Shown one piece after another: positions 9,563-21,700 of a stretch of DNA of 64,000 nt; positions within the stretch are counted from its first letter, which is position 1; each line of letters begins with the position of its first letter. Origin of the DNA: Endocalyx cinctus (Eukaryota > Ascomycota > Sordariomycetes > Amphisphaeriales > Apiosporaceae); the NCBI GenBank assembly GCA_001600455.1, contig BCKC01000006.1, forward strand, positions 1,550,001-1,614,000. Direction: 5' to 3'. The notes beneath the pieces are model-generated. The model was given only the letters and a program-made list of their open reading frames with translations. It was not told where the DNA came from and ran no database searches. The translations under genes were made by a program, and so were the position numbers.

Positions 9563-11812
9563 CTACTTGTTTATCCTGCTCAACTCCTTTCTTCTAGCCT
9601 CTTCAAGTTTCTTGAGCCGTTCTGGTATTTCCGGAACTGATTTCGGCGCTTCCGGGTTAGTTATAACGCTATCAATGAATTCTTTCCAGCGAAGATTCCA
9701 CTCGACCTGTACACGTTCACGCTCGGTCACGGTCATGCAAGAATCCTCTATGCTCCATGTCGCTAATTGACCCCAGTCGTATAGCGTCATTTCTTCTCTG
9801 CCAACCATTACTTCATAGAAGTCATGCGATAGCGTAGATCTTATATGGTATGTCAGCTTTCGCCTTATATGCTATAGAAGGGAGGGGGGGTTGGTGACTT
9901 ACTTGAATAGAGTTCCGTTATCACTGCTCACTGCGCAGTGCATGTTCTCCTTTAGGAGGTCATATACAACGTGCTCACTCATAGTCTCATTCAGACCCAG
10001 TACCATATTGGAGATAGGGCATATCTCAACGCAGACTCCTTTTGCTTTCATTTGCTCCATGACTTTGCGCTTTTCACGCAGTGCGTAACCATGTCCAATT
10101 CGTTTGGAATTCAGCCTGAGCGCACAGTCGAGATTATCCTCGATGTCATCGGGCGTCTCCCCGCAGTGAAACAGAAAAGGTATTTCTTGGCCAGCTGGCA
10201 ATTCGTCCTTGCATTTATCCTGGAATTCCGTAAAGAGCGTTTCAAAGTAGCTGAGAGGGTGTATCTCGGGGAATGCCTCCTCGCCCACCAAGTCAAATCC
10301 GGCGATATACTGGGGCCAGGCCTTCTTGAATTCGAGGCATTCATCCAGCGACGCTCTGACTTGATCTATAGAGAAAGATCTAGGAGTGCAATATATGATT
10401 TTGAGGCCACCAAGAGTTTGTCGAACCCCGTTCGATACAGGGAGTTTATTTTTGTATATGACTTCCTTGTTGCCGTCTAGTTGTCGGTTTTCCCTCATCT
10501 GTCCGTTCTCCATATCGCCAACATCGTGCATAAAGCATTCGTACTCCTCGATGATGATCTTTATCGTGAGCTCGTTGTCCATTTTCTCGCCGTTGCTCAT
10601 CAAGATCTGATTCGTGCTCATGAAATTAGGTCGAATCTCAGCGTACTGGACATTGTCTCGGACAAACTCCTCTAGGCACTTCCTCGTGTAGGTTCTAAAG
10701 GCTCTCTCGTAGTTGAAGAGGCCTTTCATCATGCCAGTCCGAGCGTTAAATTTATCCCAAGCTCTAGAAGTAAAAAGGTTGGTTCGGTTATTTCAGCAAG
10801 TTGTTAAAGAGTAAATGACTTACTTAGCTGCTCTAATGCGAGTTTTCAGGAACTTGCTTTTTGCATAGTGATCGATGTTTTCGCTCTGCCAGCGTTCTTC
10901 TTGTATCTTCTTCCCTTGTTTTACCACCTCCATCACCTGCTGACCCCTTTCGATATATTCTTGTTTCTCCTTTTCCAGGTTGTCTGCATCGCACTCTTCG
11001 AAGATGCTGTCTATCTCTTCCCGGGAGAATACAAGTTTGCTCGTCAACCACTGGTCGCATTCCATGGGCATCGCCCACAGCTTCTCGTCTGGTTGCGATT
11101 GTCTCTGCTCTTGATGATCTTTCCACATTTTGCGAAAATGTTGGTAGCGCATCTTGTTCGCCATAACATTGTTTTTAGTGGCCGGGAACAGATTATCACG
11201 AAATAAATCTATGCTTTTCATGTCGTATTCGCGCATCTGCTCCACATGATCGGTGGAAGATGAGAAATTTATCCACGGTACTTTTTCGATGCTAAATGCT
11301 AGATGGCATTCTTCGAAGTCTTCCAAAGTCTTCAAAGTGCGGGTGCTGGTGATAAACATATTATCAACGTGCTCGGCACAGCCTAGAAGGACTTCCGGAA
11401 GAAGGGTTGAGTTGAAATGAATATGCAAATGAGCGCCTTTAGGCATAAGATGCGACCATTGAAACAATGTGGTACGGTTGATCAAGTCCACGTTGCGCAG
11501 GAAATGATCATTAGGATCGTGTTTCACTGGGTGACCATCCTGATCCGTTGCTTGACTGAATATGTCTTCATCGTTTTTTCTGGCTTTTTGGATAACTGCG
11601 CGGGCCTCCTGGACCTTCTCATCGCCCACACATTTTTGCTTGAACGTGGGAGAGTCTTTCTGCCCGAATGAAGAGCCGGTTATATGATGGTAAGATTTAT
11701 CGGCCATTCTGCTGATTAATCGACCAATATTTGGCAATGTAAAATAATCGCGTGTATGATTTGATTCTTCGGGATCTTTCTCCTGCTGGTCAATACAGCA
11801 GAATGTTCCCAT
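9563..11812 (-). CDS. Adenosine deaminase-related growth factor (CECR1/ADA2 type)
   Basis: Three exons: 11812-10824, 10763-9903 and 9839-9563, giving 708 residues. Both introns (60 and 63 nt) have GTAAGT donors. The metal-dependent deaminase signature is complete in order: MPKGAHLHIH (metal-binding HxH, H130/H132), FHCGET (HxGE-type catalytic segment), RIGHG, CPISN, then SSDNG where ADA2 proteins usually have SSDDP. The family converts adenosine to inosine (or related nucleosides) with a zinc ion. Animal ADGFs are secreted, but this protein has no signal peptide and starts MGTFCC, a possible acylation site, so it is probably intracellular or membrane-attached. An ~80-residue charged insertion in the second half of exon 1 and an extended C-terminus make it longer than animal ADA2. 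Family is sure; substrate is not. Confidence 0.88.
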
Positions 11813-14800
11813 TTTATATAGGGTCTATGAGTCAACGAGAGAGAGAAAAATTCAAATTGCCAACAGTGTGTTATGAAGTCACATAGGAGACGAGACGTTC
11901 TCGGTGGATAACAGGATTGTTATATGAAAGTAACAGAAAACTAAAATGCTTGATCCGATATTGTTCAACGAATATGAAACAATATGAGTCTAGTTACATG
12001 ACTTTTTATAACCAAATCAGAGATTGATAGCCAACTTCGGTATAAAAAGGGATAAATGAGGTCGCAAAGGTGAATGGGGTTGAGTATGAAGGTGTCGCGT
12101 GGGGGAGTCAGGAAGGATATGGCGGGGCTGTGCCCATAAGGCTCTCTTTTCTACCGCCCACCTAAAAATGGAGAATAAGCAGGCTAAGATCCATGGATAG
12201 TGGGTGATAGGTAAGTACTAATCTCTATATGTACGTGTACTACAGAGGTACTACGGTTTCATTGGTAGTGTACCTTAGCTGCTTAGGCGACTTAAGTGCA
12301 GACAGATACTTTCCAGGGCACAAATTAATGGGTATTGTAGTATTAAAACTTAGCTAAGAAGTACGCCCTATACCTATTCCTGATTAGCTTCTACAGGTCT
12401 AAAGACCCTGCCCGGCTCTGGTCCGAACAAATGGAAATATCTATGATATGCCTAGCCCTAGTAAGTAATATTCATTACCTACCTAGGTATCTTGGAAGTA
12501 CTTAGGTAGGTAGCTGGATAGCTGTTACACCATCATGTAGTATCCATGGATAAGTCCGTACAAGTAAGGCTGGATTTCAAGAGAGAGGAATAATCCTCTT
12601 TGTCATGTAGAAATACCAGGGAATTATATCTTATCTTGTGATCTAAATACTGAATCATCGTATTATTATTTACTCGGAAAAATTCCATGTGTCATATCCA
12701 GAATCTAGGACCCGTGGAGACGAATATGTATCCATCCATGGATGACCTCGGGAATTACTCGTGACATTTTCCCCTACTACTTGTAGCCCTGGAGAGTCCA
12801 CGTACAGCACAGTACTACCTAGGCAGCTAGGTGGTGGGCGTAGGTGCTAAGTACCTAGCTCCTTAGCTGCCTTGGGGAGAACTCACCAGAACTCACCTCA
12901 ATTTAGGTAAGCCTTAAATGTTGGGTTAATAGCCTATCACCGATGCAATGCAATGCATGCAACTGATGATATTAACAACAACCTTGGGATACCAACACTT
13001 TCCTAGAAAGTTCCATTTTTTTATAGATATCTCTTCTTCCATTTAGCTTTTAATTATATGTTTAATTACTGGCTTTCATTCGCGAGGGTTCCCTTAATGA
13101 AGTTTTTCATGTGAAGGCACAGCCACAAGACTTGTAAAATTAAAGGGAAAAAAAAAACCAACTGCATATTGATAAAATGGAAAATATCCGGTAGGACGGT
13201 AACCAACTCCACGAAACGTACCCACAACCCCTGAGTTGATCATATCATGGGTGGGTAAAATTATTTGACGGTTTGAAAATCGGATCTTTCTGGAATATCA
13301 TATGTACGAATCAAATGCGTTCGTGTGACGTGTTTCATCTGATAACTTACCATGCACAATCAATATGTAACTTTTTTCCCCCTCACAAACTGAGTCCACC
13401 AAAGGGACAGCTCCTCCCCACGATCGAAAGAAGTTGTTATTTAACGTTATCTTGCTGCCCGCGAGTATACTTTAGGGATTGTTCTTTGCATATAGATCTC
13501 CTTGCGTTAGAGGATCGAGAAAGCCAACATTTTCAACCCTGCCTCCGAAAAGCGCCTACGTAGCGAACATACCCGCTTAGATCATACGCTATCCTGGCTA
13601 TCACTTCGGCGTTTTTTCTCTTCTCTCGTTCCCAATATATATATATAAGATACTAGGTTAGCTATATTTCCCATGCTTCGGTAATAATCGTCCGCCTCGG
13701 GTCCTATACCGGGGAACTTCTAGTGTAGGGACTAATTATAACGAAACGAAACACGCCGCGAATCGGCATAGCCATTCGCTAGGTGGGAACAACAACACGT
13801 TAGTCACCCCGATCAGTAAACTAACAGGCAGAGCCCGTCTTTTTTTGTTCCTATTTTCCGACTCCATCTTAGCGAGGGGAGGCATCCACAAATTGATGTG
13901 ATTTATTCTATTCATTCGTGTCCGCCGTACATAAGCACGTATGCCTCTGTGTATGCCTAGAGATCTTTATATGTTACTGAACAACAGAGTTCATTCAGCT
14001 ACTTCTTGGTAACGTTTCCAATCAAGGGGTAATAAGTGAAGTGGATAATTCATCACGCTCAAGCTGTTGGAAATCGTCGGTCCAAACATAAACCATTAGA
14101 CAGATATCGTATCCGAGCAAATAACTAGCGCTCCGTTTCTCACTTTTCGATCTCTATCCCTTCCTAACAGGAAACCGGGTCAGCATGCCCGAAGTAATAG
14201 CCAAACATTTGCTAAAGTAAGCTGATAGGCTGAAATACTTCATACAAATCTAAGCTGAGTATACTCGTCTTCGAATGACTCTGATGTTATCCGCCGAGTC
14301 TGGTTTGTGGGTACCCGCTACCAACGAAAGTTCCCATAATTATCCCTCTTCTGTCTGTTATTTCATTTCATAACACTGAGAAAGTTCGTTGGTTCTCATT
14401 TGGGTTATATTTTTCTGGTGATCTTACGGATGCATGCGTTTCTATTGTAAGGTGAGAAGGCAGAGAGCATGGGCGAATTTACGAATGAAAGTTGAAAGAT
14501 AATCCCAGATAAGGTAGGAACGTCATGAAGGCGGTGACATCAGTTTGCCTGCACAAGATTGATCGTACAGATACGACAGCTAAGATTTGTAAATAGAGAG
14601 AAGAGACCCGTTGTCACGAACGTGGAACTAAGGCTGATTCCTCAAGACATCAGTTTTATTGTAGTTGATTGAATTAATATGTATCGCACTTCTATTCTCA
14701 CTCCAGTTTTATGAGGGATTATAAATGGAAAAAAAAAAAAAAAAACTATTCATCGCCAGTGTATGCTTAAGGCAGACCAATTATCCCAAAAATTTCTTCC

Positions 14801-15390
14801 ATCTGCCTGGTTCCAATACGAGGGTCGTACATAACGAATCGAGACTGAGACTGACCTAAGCCTATACCGCGTCTTTCTTCTAAAAACCTAGAGTTGATGA
14901 TTATGTAGGTAGTAAAGCATAATATCCATCAATATAAAATACACCTAAGTACCGTCTCGCGTATGCGATTCAAAAGTCTGGTCCATCGCGGCTGAGGGTC
15001 TTGTCTATGTACTCTAAAGAATTGAGCCTCGTAAGTAAATTTGGTGTCAGATAAGCAGGCATAAATGTAAAATAGCAGGATATTAAACAACGAAAACAGT
15101 ATCGATCTCTTAAATATTAGATACAAGTGAAGCGTGAGGTGTTGTATATGCGTGGACAAAGAAAACAATTCCTATCTAGCCTTGAACAGAGAACGGTATC
15201 ATTCGAAATGTATGTGTGGAGCCGACTTCTTTCGCAAATTTGGGGTACGCCCATTCACAGTGTTCTCGTTTACTGTGGTCTTAAGTTTCTTTGGTCGCGA
15301 GGTCACGGGCACGTTCCGTGGATTAGATGCCAGCGTGGGTGGCTCACGAGGGCTCTTTGGTGAGAAAGGGAGGCCTCGGTTTGGAGGCTT
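11813..15390. other. Long AT-rich intergenic region
   Basis: About 3.6 kb without a supportable gene. It holds the promoter of the deaminase gene (11813 onward) and the 3' flank of the SRP40-like gene. A dense cluster of CCTAGGTA/ACTTAGGTAGGTAG-type motifs lies at about 12478-12520 and 12810-12870, and there is an A17-18 run near 14729. Open frames such as 13273-13563 and 15127-15363 have no coding character. Confidence 0.6.
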
Positions 15391-16827
15391 CTAATCTTCA
15401 AACTTGATGCTTCGGCTGACATGCACATCCAGGGCACCGCCTTTGTAGCTGCCTCGCTTCTTTTTGTTTTTCTCTTTGGTGAAACCCTTTCCCCTAGTCA
15501 CGATCAAATCCTGATGAGCCTTGTCGCCATAGGCATGGGACACGTAGGCGTTCGACGATAATCGAGGATCAACAACAACGTCATTGCGGATTCGTGAAAA
15601 AGGTTGATTCTGCGTCTTTGTGCCTTTTCCGCCATTCTTGCCTCGGTTGTTCGCCTTGAATGTAGTAGGATCGGGTGGAAGGGGTGCGAACTGGGGAGCC
15701 GAGACAGCCTCGGGAGAGGTCTTATCCAAAGTGGCCGAGGTGTCTGAATCGTCGCTGGTCTTCATTTTCGCATCATTTTTCTTTGTAGACTCGCCAGTCT
15801 CGGCTTCAGCTTCAGATTCAGATTCACTAGAGGATGAGTCCGATTCCGGCAACGGGACTTCAGACGCTACTGCTAAAGTCTTCTTAACCTCAACTTCCGA
15901 ATCGGACTCCGAATCTGAAGAGTCGGAGTCGGAGCTAGAAGATGAATCGCTCGATTCAGAATCACTCTCCTCAGAAGACGATTCCGAAGACGACGAAGAA
16001 CTTTCATCGGAGCTTGAAGATCTCTTAGCCTTCTTCGTTTGATGCTTCTCATCTTCTGAGCTCGAATCAGACATGCTATCGTCCGAATCGGAGCTCGAAG
16101 AGGAACTATCGCTATCTGATTCAGCCTTTCTTTTCAGTAAGTTCACCTTAGCTACGGGAGCCTTCTCATCCTCGCTATCACTGTCACTGTCGCTAGAACT
16201 GGAAGAAGATGAAGAACTTTCGCTATCGGATGAATCCGAGTCCGCGACAGCGGCGACCGGGGCATCTTCCATCGCAACATCTTCAGAGGAAGAGCTCTCA
16301 TCGCTAGTACTAGTACTGCTACTGCTGTCGCTACTGCTAACCTTGGTGATATCCTCCATCACATCTCGACTTGTACCGGTTATAGGTGTAGTATCCTTGG
16401 TTGAAAAAGTCTCCCAGGTCTTAAAGACACTGACGAGAGAATGATGTTCCTTATCTTTTCCTTCTTTGCCCGCTTTTGATTTCCACCCTTTCTTAGCTCT
16501 GTGTTTTCGGAATTCTCGATGGGCACCATCAAAGCCTTGATCAGATAAGAAAGATTCGACGAGGTCCATCAACTGAGAGGGCGGGACTTGAGGGGCCGTA
16601 GGAGCAGTAGTCGAGGTGGAAGCTTTTTTGGGGGGAGCTTCCTTCTTGGAAGTGGATTTCTTGACTTTCTTTTCTTTTTTACCCGCCATTTTCGCAGTGG
16701 AGGAATGGGTATTCGTATCCGCAAGTGGAAGGGCAGTAGAAGGGTTGGGTGAATTATTAGTAAATAACCAAGCTGGAGGTGCGGATGCAGAAGAAGAAGT
16801 TGTGATGTTAGTTTTGAGTTTGACCAT
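15391..16827 (-). CDS. SRP40/Nopp140-like nucleolar phosphoprotein
   Basis: 478 residues in one exon. Three parts are visible: a Lys-rich start; a LisH-like helix at about residues 80-117 (SQLMDLVESFLSDQGFDGAH); a long Ser/Asp/Glu tract at about 165-345 made of repeated SSSSDSDSE blocks, the pattern of casein-kinase-2 targets; and a C-terminal SRP40 domain from about 410 (PFSRIRNDVVVDPRL, then GKGFTKEKNKKKRGSYKGG, ending SIKFED). Family members act in the nucleolus as chaperones for snoRNPs and polymerase I, so the same is inferred here. The first ATG at 16827 has good context, but a second in-frame ATG at 16689 (aaaATGG, protein start MAGKKEKK) removes a Ser/Thr-rich leader and resembles relatives more, so the start is uncertain. 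Confidence 0.88.
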   Translation of the reverse strand: MVKLKTNITTSSSASAPPAWLFTNNSPNPSTALPLADTNTHSSTAKMAGKKEKKVKKSTSKKEAPPKKASTSTTAPTAPQVPPSQLMDLVESFLSDQGFDGAHREFRKHRAKKGWKSKAGKEGKDKEHHSLVSVFKTWETFSTKDTTPITGTSRDVMEDITKVSSSDSSSSTSTSDESSSSEDVAMEDAPVAAVADSDSSDSESSSSSSSSSDSDSDSEDEKAPVAKVNLLKRKAESDSDSSSSSSDSDDSMSDSSSEDEKHQTKKAKRSSSSDESSSSSSESSSEESDSESSDSSSSSDSDSSDSESDSEVEVKKTLAVASEVPLPESDSSSSESESEAEAETGESTKKNDAKMKTSDDSDTSATLDKTSPEAVSAPQFAPLPPDPTTFKANNRGKNGGKGTKTQNQPFSRIRNDVVVDPRLSSNAYVSHAYGDKAHQDLIVTRGKGFTKEKNKKKRGSYKGGALDVHVSRSIKFED

Positions 16828-17984
16828 GACCTGAGAAATAAAATTTTATCAGGAGATTATCATTACTCTTAAAGACAAGCAACAATTGACCTGTATGATT
16901 GGTTTGATATCTTATACTATAACAACTTTGTAGCATAGATGAAGATAGAAAAAAAAATTGGTGAGTGGGTTGCGATAACGATAAGAGTGCAAGATAACGG
17001 ACTAATAGCTCCCCACCAGCCTCCCTTACTTATCCGCTGGCTACCTAACCTAAATAGTAAGTTTCTTAACTGGAAACTACTAACCTAGCTGGCTAAGGCG
17101 CTGGATCTATTGGATAGCTGCATTAACACTATACACTCACTATACGCTCACTAGATCAGGCAACAGTATTTGTACCGCTCAGCCACTGTACTCTAGGGTA
17201 TTATCTGAGAGGAGTGAATTTACTTATTATTATTTTAACCGCCAGACCGCGCCTACGAAGGTACGACGTTTAGATTCACTGCACATCAAAAAGAAGCTCA
17301 ACGGTGGCTCAACTGGATTTCAAACGCACAGGTGAGATGCGATAGATGTATATTGTACGAATAACGCTTGTCAATATACCGAGCTTTTCCTTGTCCCATT
17401 TTATTTGATTATATCTTGAGTGTAGATAATAGTATTGTAAGGAGCATGCATGCATAGCCCAATCCTAACGTCTTTAGACATAGACATATTACATTACCTA
17501 CCTACTTCAATCGAGTGTAAATATATCTCATATCTGACTGTTTTTCTTTTTTTTTTTTTTTAACGCTGGCTACCGTAACGATGCAGATGTGGCTATGGCA
17601 ACCATACAATTGGCATCACTGCAAATGTTGATATCCGCGCGTTCTACTAGGATATATCGTGTTTCGAAGCAATTCATGAACAGCCTATTGGTCTGTCACT
17701 GAGGTGCTACCCTCCGGTTGCGATCCTTCGAAAGGAGATCTTCACTTACTTGATGCGTTTCAATGTTAAGCCCAATGCTATGATCCCCGCGAGCGCCCGC
17801 CAGCCCGCTTGCCCACTAGGCAGCAGAATTAACCCATGCACGACATACCACCAATTCAACTTTATAAGTACTTAAGATTCAGGCACATTTCTCATCTTTA
17901 AGTAGAATCATCAGAGAAAACTATTGCAATCCCAGTAGTCATTCATAAATATATTATCAGAATTTATAAATACACTCCACCACT
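16828..17984. other. Divergent promoter region
   Basis: Spacer between the divergent SRP40-like gene (-) and the small membrane protein (+). It carries CCTAACCT/GGCTAAGG-type motifs at about 17040-17100, a T-run at 17541-17560, and a TATAAG box at about 17859-17864 that fits transcription of the plus-strand gene. No gene of its own was seen. Confidence 0.55.
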
Positions 17985-18785
17985 ATGCCTTTGAACACTG
18001 AGTATCGAGACTCGGTTGACACCGTACGGTCTGACCAACCTCTTCATCCAAACATATATCATATCCCGTCCGAAACTTCTCAAATTGGATGTGAGAAAGA
18101 CTTTGAGGAGGATGGGCCTGTCAAGATCACCTTCGTCCACATCCTCCGCACGCTGGTCGTCATCCTATCCCTCGTTGCTGGCATCCTGAACCATCGCTGG
18201 TACTCGGTCGCCATTGACGTGTTCATGTGGATCACCTTTACCTATAGTGTTCTCGCTCTTATCCCCACCAGGGTTTGGAATTTCACATTCGGCTTCACCA
18301 AGCGTGCTAGCCTACCACGCTTCAGCCTAGTGATCGGTAGCCGCGAGTTCACCCTCATTGGTGAGAGTCCGAACGCAGACACGAACGCTAAACCATCCAA
18401 ATGGCCCATCTATCTCGCTCTTTTCTTCGAGTTTCCTGTTGCCCTCACCCCTTTAGTAATGATAAGCCTCAAGCTGCATGGCAGGTACAGGTACTATGGG
18501 GGTGGTAACCAAGGCTTGATTGTTGGTCTGATAGTCAAGTAAGTCTACCTAGCAGACCGAGTCAAGATAAATCATATCATAACTAACAAGTATGTTTCTG
18601 TGTGTAGTGTGTTCCAGATCTTGATCATCATCATGGCCTTGACCAAGATCGGTGATAAGGTTTACTTTAACCTTCGAGCTCCCAATCGTATCGCTCGCTA
18701 TCCCTACCGATTTATACGTCTACCTGATGATGAAAAGGAGCAGCCCCAAGAGCAAAAGCACCTCTCTACCTCTGATATAGTATAG
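17985..18785 (+). CDS. Small integral membrane protein, unknown
   Basis: Two exons, 17985-18538 and 18608-18785, joined by a 69-nt intron (GTAAGT donor, CTAAC branch near 18580, TAG acceptor), give 243 residues. The N-terminal ~45 residues are polar. About four hydrophobic segments follow: near residues 50-66, 72-90, 142-160 and a last one at about 180-197 that spans the exon junction, which supports the splice. The tail is short and charged (DDEKEQPQEQ). There is no signal peptide and no recognised domain. It stands alone between two large spacers, which is common for lineage-specific fungal membrane proteins. Confidence 0.75.
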
Positions 18786-21700
18786 AATATCTACGGAGAA
18801 CATAATTAGGCATACCTGAGAGATTGGGGGTGTACTTGTCCTTCACAATTGCCTTACTGTGGTCATTTAATTTCTATATGACCAAATATACCACTCTCAG
18901 TTAATCAATCAGGCTTCATTAACACTCTGTCGTCGTGGTACATATGAGATAGAAACATGTACCTTTTTTTATCATTACGGATATCTCATGTCATGCTCTT
19001 TTCTTACTCCTTCCTCGTCAGCACTTACATCCCTTTACCCGAATTATATTTGGATTGAAAGCTGTTTTATGCTCGCAGGTTGTTTCCAGTTTTGGGGGGT
19101 GAAAAGGCTTTTGCTTTATATAGAAGAATATGGCCTCCTAGTCAGAATTTTGTAGTAGCATGCTTAATTTTAAAAGAAAAGAAAATCATGAAACTCCAAA
19201 TAAACACCAAAAAAAAAAAAAAATTCCCACCGGGAAGCTGATAATTCTTCAATGCAAAACTGTGTAGAAGTCACAAAGAAATTGTGATGACACGGCGTTT
19301 ATGTATATATATATATATATATAATAATTATCATTTGCACTAAGACTCTAAGAGCATTACAGTTTATTTAGGGTACCGGTTGCATTCTTATCTAAATGCT
19401 ACCTGTGGGCTAGCTAAAGTGAACTTTACCTACATAATAGTAGATAACTCAGGCTCGCTTCCCTCATAAGAAGAAGACAGGAGAAGTAATAAAGACTATT
19501 GATGTTGGAGCTCGATAATTAATTCTCTTATCCGTTTTCCCCTTGTGCTTTGTCTGGTAGACTGAGGTTTTTTACTTGAAAGTAGACATTTTCCAACGTG
19601 ACCTGCTGAGACCTAATTACTTGTCTGCATAAATACATACTATAAATTTCAGTACTTAATATAACTCTTACCGGCCTAAATCTCCCTTTACGGAGTTTTA
19701 ACCTTAGTTATCTTTATAAAGAACAGGTTTAGTTAGAGGTAAAAATGTAAACTATAACATAATTGGAGAGACATGAACGGACTACCTCCAAGCAGATCGA
19801 TGATAAACATCCTGCCAGGAATCCGAGTTATCATATAATCTAAGAAGCGTATCTACGGCTACCCGGAAGATAGCCCCACTAGGAGACGTCTATATAAAGA
19901 GGAGGCATTCGCCTCGTAGAATAGAAAGGTCGAGAATCAATGTAATAGGTATGCGGCTCTGAAACTACACTTCTGTACCACTGCTAAGCTCTGTCTACGT
20001 TACCGCACTACCCTATACGCCAACCTGTCCCCATTCCCTTATACACACTCTCCTTTATCCTAATTAATATACTTTCTGGGTTGCACTATGTTTGAAACTT
20101 ACAACTCATAACTGCTTGAAGTAGCTGTCGTGACATTTGGTTAACCTAAGGCAATGGTTTATGTACGTCCATAAAAGTGGATAGATCATTATTAACCAGT
20201 AACTTGTTGTAGTTGACATACGAATCATCATAAATGTGGTAAGAAGATACGATTGTAGGATATTGAACGTGGCTAGATTAGATGTAAACCTTAATGTACA
20301 TGTCATTGCCTCACACGTCTGTTCATGAATTAGTTAACATTACACGTTGAATTTCAAGTGCAATATAATAACAAGCTGTCGGTTGAAAGGATGTTGATTA
20401 TCATATGTTATGACATCGGTTCGTGTTTGGGTAGGGATAAGTACAGAGTAAGTTAACGATTAACATAATCTAGATCACTTTATTTGATCGTGAAGTCCAC
20501 TTTTATTAAGGTTTGTGTTGACAGGACACCATATATATGTAGTGTATGTATTTACTATTGTCAGTGTACGGAACATGCGGAATTCATCCTGATTCTGACC
20601 TTGGATCCTTGATCCTGGCTTGAGGATCACAATAAGCTCATCGGCGTCAAAGCTTGTGAGCAAGCTGTCAAATTAGATCCGTGGCCGGGAAAGGGGTTGG
20701 TTTCTGTAGTTCCGGATCAGAGTTTACTGCCTACAGGCGCAGTTAACTCTATGGATGATATTTTTGTTATATGCTAGGGAGAAGGTAAGGGGCTCGTATG
20801 GAAGAACAGATATTGAAACTTTATGCGTACGTGTTTGAAGTCAAGGTTATGAGAATAACGTAAAAGGACGAACTCATTACCGTGTAATTACTCGGGAAAT
20901 CAAATCTTTCGTCGAGACATAGAAATAAAGTTCCGAGGCTGTTACTGGGTCGGTGATAATACTTTGTCTTCATGGGAGTTAAGTCGGTTAACATGTCGTT
21001 GTTATGGTCTGATGCCAAGATAATTAAACTTTAACTGGATTATGTATAACTGCCCAAGGCAAAATTACAACTTCATTACTGTACACTACTTACGTACAGA
21101 GAGCAATTCTTCACTAAACTAAAACCAGACTAATACGGTAAAGAACTTCAGGATACCTTGACGCTTAGTACGTGGTAAGGTCCACGGCTACGGTATATTG
21201 ACTAGGTGTCATTTAACTAAGTAAGCAGCGCTAATTTCGAACAGATTAGACCAAGTACACTAAATCTCACTCTCATAACTTTATTGTATGATTATCTTTA
21301 TCCATTATATAAGCTCTGATGAAGGGAAAAGGATCTACATCTTTTTAACTGCCGAGAAGGGTTACCTACGGACTGCCGAGTGTCCGTCGGCTCCGGCTTA
21401 AAGTTGCGGGTGCGAGTGCGAGGTCTTCAAAGACATAAACAATGACTTGATGATTGGGAACTTGTTTGATTTAATTTAGAAAGACGTTACCCAGAAAGTA
21501 TTCCGTAATTTAACGCCATCGTTTCAAAATTCTCCGAGGTCCCAAATCCGTACTACCTAGGTATTTACTCATTATGGGATTGCTTCAGGTGACGCTAGGA
21601 GATATTTCCCTTCATTCTGGCGGCGTGCTAGAGACCTCTCATATCGTGTTAATGATCAAATATTAAGCACATATTAATCAATACAGCTCTTAGAAGAAAA

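Noticed and set aside
13273..13563. 96-codon open frame in the 11.8-15.4 kb spacer
   Set aside because: No family, codon bias or splice support; typical of chance frames.
15127..15363. Plus frame just past the SRP40-like gene
   Set aside because: Lies in the 3' flank, with composition like the neighbouring antisense; no support.
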